Below are positions 52,401-60,029 of a stretch of DNA of 64,000 nucleotides, one piece after another. The notes beneath the pieces are model-generated. The model was given only the letters and a program-made list of their open reading frames with translations, had not been told where the DNA came from and ran no database searches. Both the position numbers and the translations under genes were made by a program. The stretch comes from an uncultured Opitutia bacterium (GTDB taxonomy: Bacteria; Verrucomicrobiota; Verrucomicrobiia; Opitutales; Opitutaceae), in contig CAIOAO010000103.1 of the NCBI GenBank assembly GCA_903855985.1, forward strand, positions 47,967 through 111,966. The letters run 5' to 3'. The number at the start of each line of letters is the position of its first letter. Position 1 is the first letter of the stretch.

Positions 52401-52907
52401 ATGCCCCGCGAAGTCCTCATCGCCAACCGCCATCCCCGCCTGCGCCTCACCCGCCGCGCCGTGGCCCGCGTGCTCCACCTCCTCGACGCGCATTTTTTCG
52501 CCTCCGCGTCCGACCATTCGAAAATCGAGAATCGAAAATCGAAAATAGCCCCTGGCGAGCTCTCACTCGTCTTCCTCACCGACCCCGCCCTGGCCCAGCT
52601 CCACGCCGACTTCCTCGCCGACCCAACCCCCACCGACGTCATCACGTTCGAGGGCGATCCCACCCAAGGTACCGCCGGCGAAATTTGCGTCTCCGTTGAC
52701 GCCGCTATCCGCGAAGTCGGCCCCCGCCGCGACTTTTCCGCCGAACTTACGCTGTACCTCGTCCACGGCTGGCTCCATCTCGCCGGCTACGACGACCTCC
52801 AGCCGGCCAAAAAGCGCCGCATGCGCCGCGCCGAGGCCAAGGCGATGAAGCTGCTCCGTGACGCGGGTGCTCTGCCGCGCTTCCAGCTGGGCGCCAAATC
52901 GGCCTAG
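52401..52907 (+). CDS. ybeY: Endoribonuclease YbeY with in-frame repeat insertion
   Basis: 168 residues. YbeY matures rRNA 3' ends. The family signature is HGWLHLAGYDD (residues 122-132): the first two zinc-binding His are kept and the third is Asp132, as in some non-proteobacterial YbeY. The flanking AELTLYLV and GEICVSVDAA fit. Residues about 38-51 (DHSKIENRKSKIAP) are encoded by an AATCGAAA-type repeat at 52516-52546 and have no counterpart in the family. They lie in a loop before the SLVFLTD strand, so the enzyme may still function. Confidence 0.92.
   Translation: MPREVLIANRHPRLRLTRRAVARVLHLLDAHFFASASDHSKIENRKSKIAPGELSLVFLTDPALAQLHADFLADPTPTDVITFEGDPTQGTAGEICVSVDAAIREVGPRRDFSAELTLYLVHGWLHLAGYDDLQPAKKRRMRRAEAKAMKLLRDAGALPRFQLGAKSA
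52516..52546. repeat. AATCGAAA tandem repeat inside ybeY
   Basis: ATTCGAAAATCGAGAATCG followed by AAAATCGAAAAT is about four copies of a 7-8 bp unit. It is strikingly AT-rich within a GC-rich gene. A second example ends pyrR at 62671-62705. Confidence 0.85.
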
Positions 52908-53001
52908 TCCCGGTGCGAGGCCGGGAGCCGGGTCAGGGTTTTGGGCCGAAGGTGAAAAAACTTTGCGTCGGGGCGGGTTTCTCCGACCTTAGTCGCGTCC
53001 C

Positions 53002-53667
53002 ATGGCCATCCGCTCGACCCAGCACATCGTCACCGTCCGCACTGCGTTTTTCTCGGGCCTCCTGCTGCTCGCGCCGCTCGCCGTCACCATCTACGGATTC
53101 ATCTGGATCATCGGGGTGGTGGGCGGGAGTTTCCGCCCGCTGTTCGACCTGGTCCTGCCCCTCCGGCTCCAGAGCATTCCCTTCGTCTGGGACGTCGCCG
53201 TCACCCTCGTGGTGTGCATCCTGATCACGCTCTTTGGCTTCATCTCCCACTACCTGTTCGGCAAGTACCTGCTCGACCTCGGCGAGCGCGTCATCACCGG
53301 CATCCCGGGCGTCAGCACGGTCTATGGCTCGGTCAAGCAGGTCGTCGCGACCTTCGGCTCCCAAAACCGCAACCTCTTCAGCCGGGTCGTCCTCGTGCAG
53401 TACCCGCGCCCCGGCATCTGGACGCTCGGCTTTCTCACCAGCAAGACGCAGGCCGAGGCCCAGGCGCGCGCCGGCCGGGAACTCTGGGCAGTCTTCGTAC
53501 CCACCTCGCCCAACCCCACCAGCGGCTTCGTCCTGTTTTTCCCGCCCGCCGAGATCACCGAACTCGATATGTCCGTCGGCGACGGCATGAAGATGGTCAT
53601 CTCCGGCGGCGCCGTCGTCCCACCCCACCGGGCCGAGTCCGCCAGGAAACCAGCCGACCCGGCCTAA
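53002..53667 (+). CDS. DUF502 family membrane protein
   Basis: 221 residues. Two membrane segments (about 15-38 and 65-90) are followed by the DUF502 core: LGERVITGIPGVSTVYGSVKQV, RVVLVQYPRPGIWTLGFLT, VFVPTSPNPTSGFVLFFP and MKMVISGG. The function is unknown; the family occurs widely in bacteria and as the LAZ1/COV-like proteins in plants. It lies 4 bp before the RecO-like gene, so they are probably cotranscribed. Confidence 0.88.
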   Translation: MAIRSTQHIVTVRTAFFSGLLLLAPLAVTIYGFIWIIGVVGGSFRPLFDLVLPLRLQSIPFVWDVAVTLVVCILITLFGFISHYLFGKYLLDLGERVITGIPGVSTVYGSVKQVVATFGSQNRNLFSRVVLVQYPRPGIWTLGFLTSKTQAEAQARAGRELWAVFVPTSPNPTSGFVLFFPPAEITELDMSVGDGMKMVISGGAVVPPHRAESARKPADPA

Positions 53668-53671
53668 GCGT

Positions 53672-54301
53672 GTGCCCGGCCTCCCGCTCCAGACCGACGC
53701 CTTCGTGCTGCTGAAGCGTCCGCCCTCCGACTCGTTCCAGGGCTTCAACGTCTTCTCCGCCGAGCACGGCGCGCTGCTCGTCCACCAGCGGCTGCCGAAG
53801 CGCACCGCGGGCAAGACCGGGTCCACCACCGTCGCGCTCGACCTGTTCGACGAGGTCTCGCTCCGCCTCGAGAGCTCCAACCAGGGCCAGACCTGGTTCG
53901 TGCAGGAGACGCGCCTCATCACCCGCCACGCCAACCTGGGCCGCAGCTACGAAACCCTCCGCCACGCGTCCGCCCTCGCCGCCCTCGTCGCGCGCAATCC
54001 CGTGCACGAGGACGGCCGCCAGCAGGTCGCCGCCCTTCTCCGGCAGGCCTTCACTTCGTTCGCCACGGGCGCGCGACCGGACTTCGTCTGGTTCAAGAGC
54101 CTCTACTGCTTCGCCCGCGACGAGGGCTATCCGGTGAAGCAGCAGTGGTTCCCCACTCTACCCGTCGCCGACCGCGAGGCCGTTGCCACCTTGCTCAACC
54201 GCCCGCTCGCCGAGCAAACCGCCACCCTCGCCGCCGTCGCCCGCCTCCAAAAACGCCTCGAGGAATACCTCACCGGCCACTCGGAGATCCTGCTGGATTG
54301 A
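53672..54301 (+). CDS. RecO-like DNA repair protein
   Basis: 209 residues from GTG 53672. The N-terminal LQTDAFVLLKRPPSDSFQGF and VFSAEHGALLVHQR resemble the RecO OB-fold domain, which binds DNA and SSB during RecFOR gap repair. The C-terminal half is helical but I do not see the four-cysteine zinc site of many RecO proteins. It is short relative to E. coli RecO (about 240). The next gene is a nuclease-helicase fusion, which fits a repair context. Confidence 0.6.
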   Translation: MPGLPLQTDAFVLLKRPPSDSFQGFNVFSAEHGALLVHQRLPKRTAGKTGSTTVALDLFDEVSLRLESSNQGQTWFVQETRLITRHANLGRSYETLRHASALAALVARNPVHEDGRQQVAALLRQAFTSFATGARPDFVWFKSLYCFARDEGYPVKQQWFPTLPVADREAVATLLNRPLAEQTATLAAVARLQKRLEEYLTGHSEILLD

Positions 54302-54339
54302 ATCCAACCATGTTTTTTTTCGACACCGAGTTCGCCGGG

Positions 54340-54411
54340 GAACCAATCCGAGGTCACAGAGTATTCCTCAGTGGCCTCCGTGACCCCTCCGGGTCCTCTG
54401 TGCCCCAATCC
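54340..54411. repeat. CTCTGTG-type short inverted repeat
   Basis: GGTCACAGAG near 54353 and CCTCTGTG near 54395 are inverted, separated by GTGGCCTCCGTGACCCCTCC-like units. It fills the gap between recO-like and helicase genes. Confidence 0.5.
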
Positions 54412-54431
54412 CTTTCCGCTTCCGTCTCCTG

Positions 54432-56912
54432 ATGGAATTCAACCTCGACCAGCGCACCGCCAGCCTGAGTGTCGGCGAGTTCGCCGACTTCACCACCGGC
54501 CCGCATGACGCCGGCAGCGGCCATGCCGGCCTCTGGCGCGCCCAGCTCGGCACGCACTGGCACAACGAGCTCCGCGCCCGCGCCGCCGCCGAGACGCCCA
54601 CCGCCGAGTTCGAACTCGTGATCGCGGGCCGGATTTTCCACGGCGGCTGGACGATCACCCTCACCGGCCGCATCGACCAGCTCCTTCGCGACCCCGGCAC
54701 CGTCACGCTGCGCGAAATCAAGACCGTCACCCGCCCCCTCCCCACCGACGAGGCCGCCCTCCGCGCCGATTACCCCGGCTATTTCGTCCAGCTCGCCAGC
54801 TATCTGACGCTAGCCCGTCTCGAATCCTCGTCACTCGGCACTGGTCACTCGTCACTCACCAATTCCACGCTCCGCGCGGAATTGGTGTTCGTCGAAACCT
54901 CCAGCGGACTCGCCCAGACCGTTCCACTCACGCCCGCCGACGAGTCGATCTTCCGGGTCCAGCTCGAGCGGGTCGCCGAATTCCTCAACCTCCGGCTGCG
55001 CGCCCGCGCGCGCCTGCGCGACCTCCGCTTTCACTCGCCCTTCGCCGTCCTGCGCCCCGGCCAGGAGACGACCCAGGTCGAGCTGACCACGGCGTTCGAA
55101 CAGCACCCGCTCGTGCTCTTCGAGGCGCCCACCGGCTTCGGCAAAACCGGCGTCCTCCTCGAGTTCGCCCTCGGCCAGCTCCGCGCCGGCCACTTCGACC
55201 GCGCCCTCTACCTCACGAGCAAGTCCACCGGGCAGCTGCAGGTGGTGAGAACGCTGCAGGTCATGGGTGATGGGCCATCGGTCATAGGCACCAAGCCAGG
55301 CTCACCTCAGTCCATTTCCCATCACCCATCACCCCTGACCGAGGCGGCGACCCCCGTCGCCGTCTGGCATGTCCGCAACAAGAGCGAGCACTGCATCAAC
55401 GCCGTCTTCCACTGCGTGCGCGAATCCTGCAGCTATCTCGACCGCCTCGAGGAACGCTGGCCCGCCAGCGGTCTCGCCCGCTTTTACCGCTTCGAAAACC
55501 ACGCCCGCGACCTCGAGACGCTGCGCACCGCCGGCCGCGACGCCCGGATCTGCCCCTACGAGATCACCCGCGCCGCCCTCGCCTTCAACGATGTGTGGAT
55601 CGGCGACTACAATTACGTCTTCGCCCCGCGCAACCGCCCGCTGTTCTACAACCAGCCCGGCTTCGATCCCGCCCGCACGCTGCTCATCCTCGACGAGGCC
55701 CACAACCTGCCCTCGCGCGTCGCCGACGCCCACTCGCACACCGCCCGCGCCAACGATGCCTCGGCGCTGCTCGCCGAGCTCGACCACGTCAACGCCGCCG
55801 CACCGCTCGTGCGCGCATGGGAAAGCTGGACGCAGCTCTTGCTCGCCCTGCAGCCCGTGGACGCCCTCGATTCCGCCCTCGAGGCCGATGTGACCGACAC
55901 GCTCGCCAAGATCGCCGAATTTCTCGGCGACCTCCCGCTCGACTACGCCGCGCTCGGCCCGCAGTTCAGCGACCAGCTCTGGCAAACCCAGCAGCTCGGC
56001 GAATGGCTGGCCGATTCGCGCCTGAAAAAACTCCTCTGGTGTCCGCGCCCCGGTGAACTCGCCTTCACCTGCATTGACGCCGCCGACGCCATCGGCGCCA
56101 CCCTCCGCGAATACGGCGGCGTGGTCCTCGCCAGCGCCACGCTCACCCCGCAGGCCGAGTTCGCCGAATCCTGTGGACTCGCGCTCACGACTTCGGAGCC
56201 GGCACCCATCGCCCCAGGCCTATCGCCCATCGCCCCCTTCCGCTCCGTCACCGCCCAAACGCCCTGGCGCGACGGCGCCTACGATGTGGCGGTGGACGCG
56301 CGCGTGGACACAACCTTCCAACACCGCTCGGGTTATTTCGCGACCACCGCCGCCACGATCGCCGCGCTGCAAGCCGCCGCGAACGGCCCCGTCGCCGTGT
56401 TCTTTCCCTCGTACGCCTATGCCGAGTCCGTCGCGCAGGAACTCGAGCGGCTCGCGCCCGTGAAGGTAGCGGTGCAGCCGCGTCTTCGAGACCTCGCCGC
56501 GCAGACCGCGTGGGTCGAGCAATCCCTCGCGTTCACCGACGCGCTCTTCCTCGTGCTGGGCTCGAGCTTTGCCGAGAGCATTGACGCCCTCGGCGGCCGC
56601 ATCACCCACGCGATGGTGGTGGGTCCCGCCCTGCCCGAGGTAAACGCCATCCAGCGCGCCCGGCTGGCGGAATTCTCCCCGCTCGGCCGCGAGGCCGCGT
56701 TCCGCCGTGTGTACCAGATCCCCGGCATGACCAAGGTGAACCAGGCCCTCGGCCGCCTCGTGCGCGCGCCCGGCCAGCGCGCCCGCGTGATCCTGCACTG
56801 CCGCCGCTTCCTCGAACCCGCCTACGCCAGCCTCCTCGCCCGCGACTACCAGTTTGGCGCCAACGTCCTCACCGACGCCGACCTCGCCGCGTGGCTGCGG
56901 AGCGCAAGCTAG
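54432..56912 (+). CDS. PD-(D/E)XK nuclease fused to XPD/DinG-type helicase
   Basis: 826 residues. Residues about 40-125 hold a RecB/Cas4-like nuclease core: THWH, GRID (D82), LREIK (E95, K97) and the QLASY motif. The SF2 helicase then has Walker A EAPTGFGKT (about 232-240), four cysteines (HC...HC...SC near 319-331, then ICPYE) placed as in the XPD iron-sulfur cluster, the DEAH box ILDEAHN (about 420), and C-terminal lobe VVLASATL, VAVFFPSYAYAESV and MTKVNQALGRLVR. It should unwind 5'-tailed DNA and may cut it. Three short repeat-derived peptides are inserted in frame (about residues 132-145, 277-303 and 590-602). Confidence 0.88.
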   Translation: MEFNLDQRTASLSVGEFADFTTGPHDAGSGHAGLWRAQLGTHWHNELRARAAAETPTAEFELVIAGRIFHGGWTITLTGRIDQLLRDPGTVTLREIKTVTRPLPTDEAALRADYPGYFVQLASYLTLARLESSSLGTGHSSLTNSTLRAELVFVETSSGLAQTVPLTPADESIFRVQLERVAEFLNLRLRARARLRDLRFHSPFAVLRPGQETTQVELTTAFEQHPLVLFEAPTGFGKTGVLLEFALGQLRAGHFDRALYLTSKSTGQLQVVRTLQVMGDGPSVIGTKPGSPQSISHHPSPLTEAATPVAVWHVRNKSEHCINAVFHCVRESCSYLDRLEERWPASGLARFYRFENHARDLETLRTAGRDARICPYEITRAALAFNDVWIGDYNYVFAPRNRPLFYNQPGFDPARTLLILDEAHNLPSRVADAHSHTARANDASALLAELDHVNAAAPLVRAWESWTQLLLALQPVDALDSALEADVTDTLAKIAEFLGDLPLDYAALGPQFSDQLWQTQQLGEWLADSRLKKLLWCPRPGELAFTCIDAADAIGATLREYGGVVLASATLTPQAEFAESCGLALTTSEPAPIAPGLSPIAPFRSVTAQTPWRDGAYDVAVDARVDTTFQHRSGYFATTAATIAALQAAANGPVAVFFPSYAYAESVAQELERLAPVKVAVQPRLRDLAAQTAWVEQSLAFTDALFLVLGSSFAESIDALGGRITHAMVVGPALPEVNAIQRARLAEFSPLGREAAFRRVYQIPGMTKVNQALGRLVRAPGQRARVILHCRRFLEPAYASLLARDYQFGANVLTDADLAAWLRSAS
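54828..54865. repeat. GTCACTCG-type repeat inside the helicase gene
   Basis: TCGTCACTCGGCACTGGTCA followed by CTCGTCACTCACC contains four CACT(C/G)G units in 38 bp. It encodes a Ser/Thr/Gly-rich insert (about residues 132-145) directly after the nuclease QLASY motif. Confidence 0.75.
55261..55338. repeat. GGGTGATGGG inverted repeat inside the helicase gene
   Basis: TCATGGGTGATGGG at 55261-55274 has the inverse CCCATCACCC-ATCACCCCTGA at 55318-55338. The 78-bp element is read in frame as about residues 277-303, just before the iron-sulfur cysteines. Confidence 0.8.
56201..56237. repeat. CCCATCGCCC repeat inside the helicase gene
   Basis: CACCCATCGCCCC and TATCGCCCATCGCCCC are near-direct copies separated by a few bases and read in frame (APIAPG, SPIAPF). 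The unit is the same family as the 55.3 kb insert. Confidence 0.6.
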
Positions 56913-58576
56913 GTTCCGGGCGCTGGCTTGGGCCCGGTGGCCGGCTCCACCCGGTGGCCATTCCTGAATTGGGTTTCATGCAGTCCGTCGCTGTGGGCCG
57001 GCCGGACCAGGGTTCCCACCGACCAATAGGCGACTTTCAGCACCTCCGCCTGATCGAGCCAGTGGGGATCCGCGGGATTCCCCAACTGCGCGACATTCAC
57101 GCTGAAGGTGCTGCGCAGGACCACCACCGAGTTCACCAGCGTCCCGCTTTCCGCGTAAGGCCGCAGGAGGACGAACTTGGTCCGGTCCCGGCTGCTTAAA
57201 ACGTAGCACACCGGCGGGCGCCTGCGGCTCGAGAGATCCAGCGGAATGGGCAGGTCATCGCCAGCCGGGATGGGCACTGATTCGGCCAAATTCACCACCA
57301 GGCTGCCACTCTCCAGGTGTTCAATCCGCATGACGTGGACCTTGTGCCCGGCCCGGCCGTCGGCTGCTCCCTCCCGGAACGGGACCTCGGCCACGAGTTC
57401 ACCATGATAGGCCGCGAGCTCGAGTTCGCCCGTCCACGCCGGTGCCTGCTGACGAAGCTTCGCCGCGTACGAGCGGGGAATAAAAGTTATGGCGGCGTCC
57501 CCCCGGCCTTGCGCGTTCTTCTGCCACTCTTCCAGTCTGATCCCCGCCGGAGCCTTCAAGCCCATGATGTGCCAGCTGATCGCCATGGGATAGGATTGAA
57601 TCCAGCCCGTCCGCTTTTTTTCCGTGCCGTCCGGCCAGCGCAAGGTGCCGGTGACTCCGCCGAAATTCAGGGAATAGTCCCCGGGCAGATTCGTGTAGCG
57701 GAACCCCATTTCCATCCGGACCAGGGACGGATCCAGGTTGGAACCCGCCTTGGTGAAAGCCACCTCACCGGTCGGCGCGACGGTCACCTGCGCCAGGGCC
57801 GGCGGCTCACCGCCGCGCCAGAGGGCCCAGCGCGACCAATCCCAAGGCCAGAAATTCGCCAGCACCAGCATCAGGACAAAACCCGCGGAAAACATCACCC
57901 AGGAGCGTCCCCGCCGCCGGGTCAGGAATTGCTGCACCACCACCAGCGCGATCACCGCGAGCGACAGCACCACGCCGGCCAGCGCCCGGGTCTGCGTCAC
58001 ACCCACCGGGACGTCCGGCGAGTGCGCCAGAAAGGTGATGAAACAGCACATCCACGCAAAAACCAACAAGAGCACCATCGCGACGAAACGCGCCGCGTTC
58101 GCCGTGAGCACCGCCACCACCAACACCAGCAGGCTCAAGGCCGCCTGGGTATACGCCAGTTGGATCACGGCCCCGCCGATGGCCCGGCCATCAAAGCCCG
58201 CGTAGAGCCACCACGGCAGCGACACCACCTGGGGCAGCACCACGAAGAAAAGGACCAAACCGGTTAATTTCGCGCCCAGCAACCGGGCCCCCGAAATCGG
58301 CCGCGTGACCCACCAGGCATTCTCCCCGACCACCGAATCCTCATGAATCAGGGCGGCAACAAGCACGCAGCCGAGAATCAGCTGCAATCCAAACAGCACG
58401 TTGTGCATCGCACTCAGGGTGCCCAGGGTGACTTGGAGCGCATCCAGGTCGTTGGTCTCCACCCGGAGAATCCGGTCACCCACCAGAAAACGGCCCACCA
58501 TCAGGATGACCCAAAGCGCCAGCGGCAGGCGGAGCCGGACGAAATCCTTTTTAAGTATGTGCCAGGTGAGGTTCAT
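56909..58576 (-). CDS. ABC-2-like transporter permease
   Basis: 555 residues. The N-terminal about 270 residues contain six to seven membrane segments (VILMVGRFLVG, VLFGLQLILGCVLVAALIHED, LTGLVLFFVVLPQVV, AALSLLVLVVAVL, and others) with the ABC-2 feature HEDSVVGENAWWVTRPISG. The C-terminal about 280 residues are hydrophilic and beta-rich, probably periplasmic. It overlaps the start of... the ATPase stop by 4 bp, giving an exporter pair. Its own stop overlaps the helicase stop by 4 bp. The transported substrate is unknown. Confidence 0.8.
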   Translation of the reverse strand: MNLTWHILKKDFVRLRLPLALWVILMVGRFLVGDRILRVETNDLDALQVTLGTLSAMHNVLFGLQLILGCVLVAALIHEDSVVGENAWWVTRPISGARLLGAKLTGLVLFFVVLPQVVSLPWWLYAGFDGRAIGGAVIQLAYTQAALSLLVLVVAVLTANAARFVAMVLLLVFAWMCCFITFLAHSPDVPVGVTQTRALAGVVLSLAVIALVVVQQFLTRRRGRSWVMFSAGFVLMLVLANFWPWDWSRWALWRGGEPPALAQVTVAPTGEVAFTKAGSNLDPSLVRMEMGFRYTNLPGDYSLNFGGVTGTLRWPDGTEKKRTGWIQSYPMAISWHIMGLKAPAGIRLEEWQKNAQGRGDAAITFIPRSYAAKLRQQAPAWTGELELAAYHGELVAEVPFREGAADGRAGHKVHVMRIEHLESGSLVVNLAESVPIPAGDDLPIPLDLSSRRRPPVCYVLSSRDRTKFVLLRPYAESGTLVNSVVVLRSTFSVNVAQLGNPADPHWLDQAEVLKVAYWSVGTLVRPAHSDGLHETQFRNGHRVEPATGPKPAPGT

Positions 58577-59487
58577 GCGGCCGCTCCTTTCTTCGCCGTG
58601 CGGCCCGCGCGGGCCAGGACGATGAAAATGTCGCGCAGCGTCATCGGGTTGATCACGACGGCCGCCCCCGGGAAGCGTTGCGCACAGGCCCGTTCCGTCA
58701 CCCCGGGTTCATGGTGCATGACGGTGAAACGAACCAGTTCGCCCGTGCGCTCCAATTCCAGCCAGTCCGGCGGAGGCGAGGCCAGATCGGCCGGCCCATC
58801 TTGCAGGGTCACTTCCACACGGCGGAAACGCCCCAGCAGGGTCTCCGTTGACTCGGCAAATTGCAGGCGGCCTTCGTCCATCAGGGCGATCCGGTCACAC
58901 AGGCGCTCCACCTCCTCGATGTTGTGGGACGAAACCAGCACGGTCCAGCCGCCCAGCTCCGACACCTCGAGGAGGCCGCGCACAAATTCATCGCGCACCA
59001 GCGGATCGAGTCCGCTGAACGGCTCGTCCAGCACGAGCAGCTTCGGCCGGTAGGCCAGCGAGGAAAGCAGCGCCGCCTTCATGAGCATGCCCCGCGAGAG
59101 ATGCTGCAACTTCCGGTCCCCCGGCAGCTCGAACCTGGCCAGCAGGGTCCTTTCCAATTCGCCATCCCACGCCGGGTAAAACGGCCGGCAGTAGTCGAGA
59201 TACTGCCGCACCGACATCCAGAGCGGCAGTTGCTGGTTTTCCGACACGTACCCGATCTGCTGCCGTTCAAACGGACCCAGCTGACGCGAGTCCACGCCCA
59301 GCACCCGCGCCTCACCCACCGTCGGCGCGATCAGGTTCATGAGCATCTTGATTGTGGTGGACTTGCCCGCGCCATTGGGCCCCAGCAGGGCGAACACGCT
59401 GCCCTCCGGCACGGCGAGTTCCAGCCCGTGCACCGCCTCGGTGCGCCCGAACCGCCGCGTCAGATTGTGGGTTTCGATGATGTTCAT
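58573..59487 (-). CDS. ABC transporter ATP-binding protein
   Basis: 304 residues from ATG 59487. Walker A GPNGAGKST, Q-loop region IGYVSENQQLPLWMSV, the signature HLSRGMLMKAALL (degenerate from LSGGQ to LSRGM, common in this subgroup), Walker B LLVLDEPFSGLDP, and the H-loop SSHNIEEVE are visible. The C-terminal tail follows the pattern of CcmA/YtrB-like ATPases. It lies between the GntR regulator and the permease, so GntR-ATPase-permease is one operon. Confidence 0.93.
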   Translation of the reverse strand: MNIIETHNLTRRFGRTEAVHGLELAVPEGSVFALLGPNGAGKSTTIKMLMNLIAPTVGEARVLGVDSRQLGPFERQQIGYVSENQQLPLWMSVRQYLDYCRPFYPAWDGELERTLLARFELPGDRKLQHLSRGMLMKAALLSSLAYRPKLLVLDEPFSGLDPLVRDEFVRGLLEVSELGGWTVLVSSHNIEEVERLCDRIALMDEGRLQFAESTETLLGRFRRVEVTLQDGPADLASPPPDWLELERTGELVRFTVMHHEPGVTERACAQRFPGAAVVINPMTLRDIFIVLARAGRTAKKGAAA

Positions 59488-59509
59488 GGAGAAGTCGTGA
59501 AAAATCCTG

Positions 59510-59890
59510 TCAGCCGCCCAATTTTTTCCAGTGCGCGGCGAGTGCCGCCGACACGTCATCCAGCTCGAGCCCGAGTTTCCGCGCCTCGACGACCAGCCGT
59601 TCCACTTCCGCGCCGAGCAGTTCCGCGCGTTCCTTGCGTCCGCCCGTGGCCCGCTCGGCCACGATGCTGCCGACCGCGGGCGTCGTCACCAGCACGCCCT
59701 CCGCGACCAGCGCCGCCACGACCTTGTGCGCCGTGTTCGGGTTCACCTTCAGCTCCTGGCCCAGCACCCGCACCGAGGGAAACTTGTCGCCCGGGCGCAG
59801 CTGCCCCGCCACGACGGCCTTCTTCACCGCAAACAGGATCTGCTCCGCCACGGGGAGACCGGCCTTGAGTTCAATGGAGAAGGGCAGCAC
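59510..59890 (-). CDS. GntR-family regulator, YtrA subfamily
   Basis: 126 residues starting at GTG 59890. The winged helix reads PVAEQILFAVKKAVVAGQLRPGDKFPSVRVLGQELKVNPNTAHKVVAALVAEG, which is typical YtrA (short, no large effector domain). The remaining about 50 residues form a dimerisation helix. YtrA members repress neighbouring ABC genes and respond to cell-envelope stress or antibiotics. The ABC ATPase starts 22 bp downstream. Confidence 0.93.
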   Translation of the reverse strand: MLPFSIELKAGLPVAEQILFAVKKAVVAGQLRPGDKFPSVRVLGQELKVNPNTAHKVVAALVAEGVLVTTPAVGSIVAERATGGRKERAELLGAEVERLVVEARKLGLELDDVSAALAAHWKKLGG

Positions 59891-59904
59891 ACTGTTCTAT
59901 TTGC

Positions 59905-59923
59905 ACTAGTACGGTTAGTACGG
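59905..59923. promoter_or_regulatory. Candidate YtrA operator
   Basis: Two AGTACGG copies (59908-59914, 59917-59923) lie 9 bp apart, and ACTA/TAGT arms flank the first (ACTAGTACGGTTAGT, 59905-59919). The site begins 15 bp upstream of the GntR start, in the 139-bp gap shared with the S9 peptidase gene. Confidence 0.5.
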
Positions 59924-60029
59924 CAAGCCTTTTTTGTCCGGCGGGGTCCCCGCGGGACCAACGGTGGGTGCGACCGGGGCTTTTTCCTTTTGCTCGGGCG
60001 CAAACCTCCCCACGCTTTCGCCACCACAC

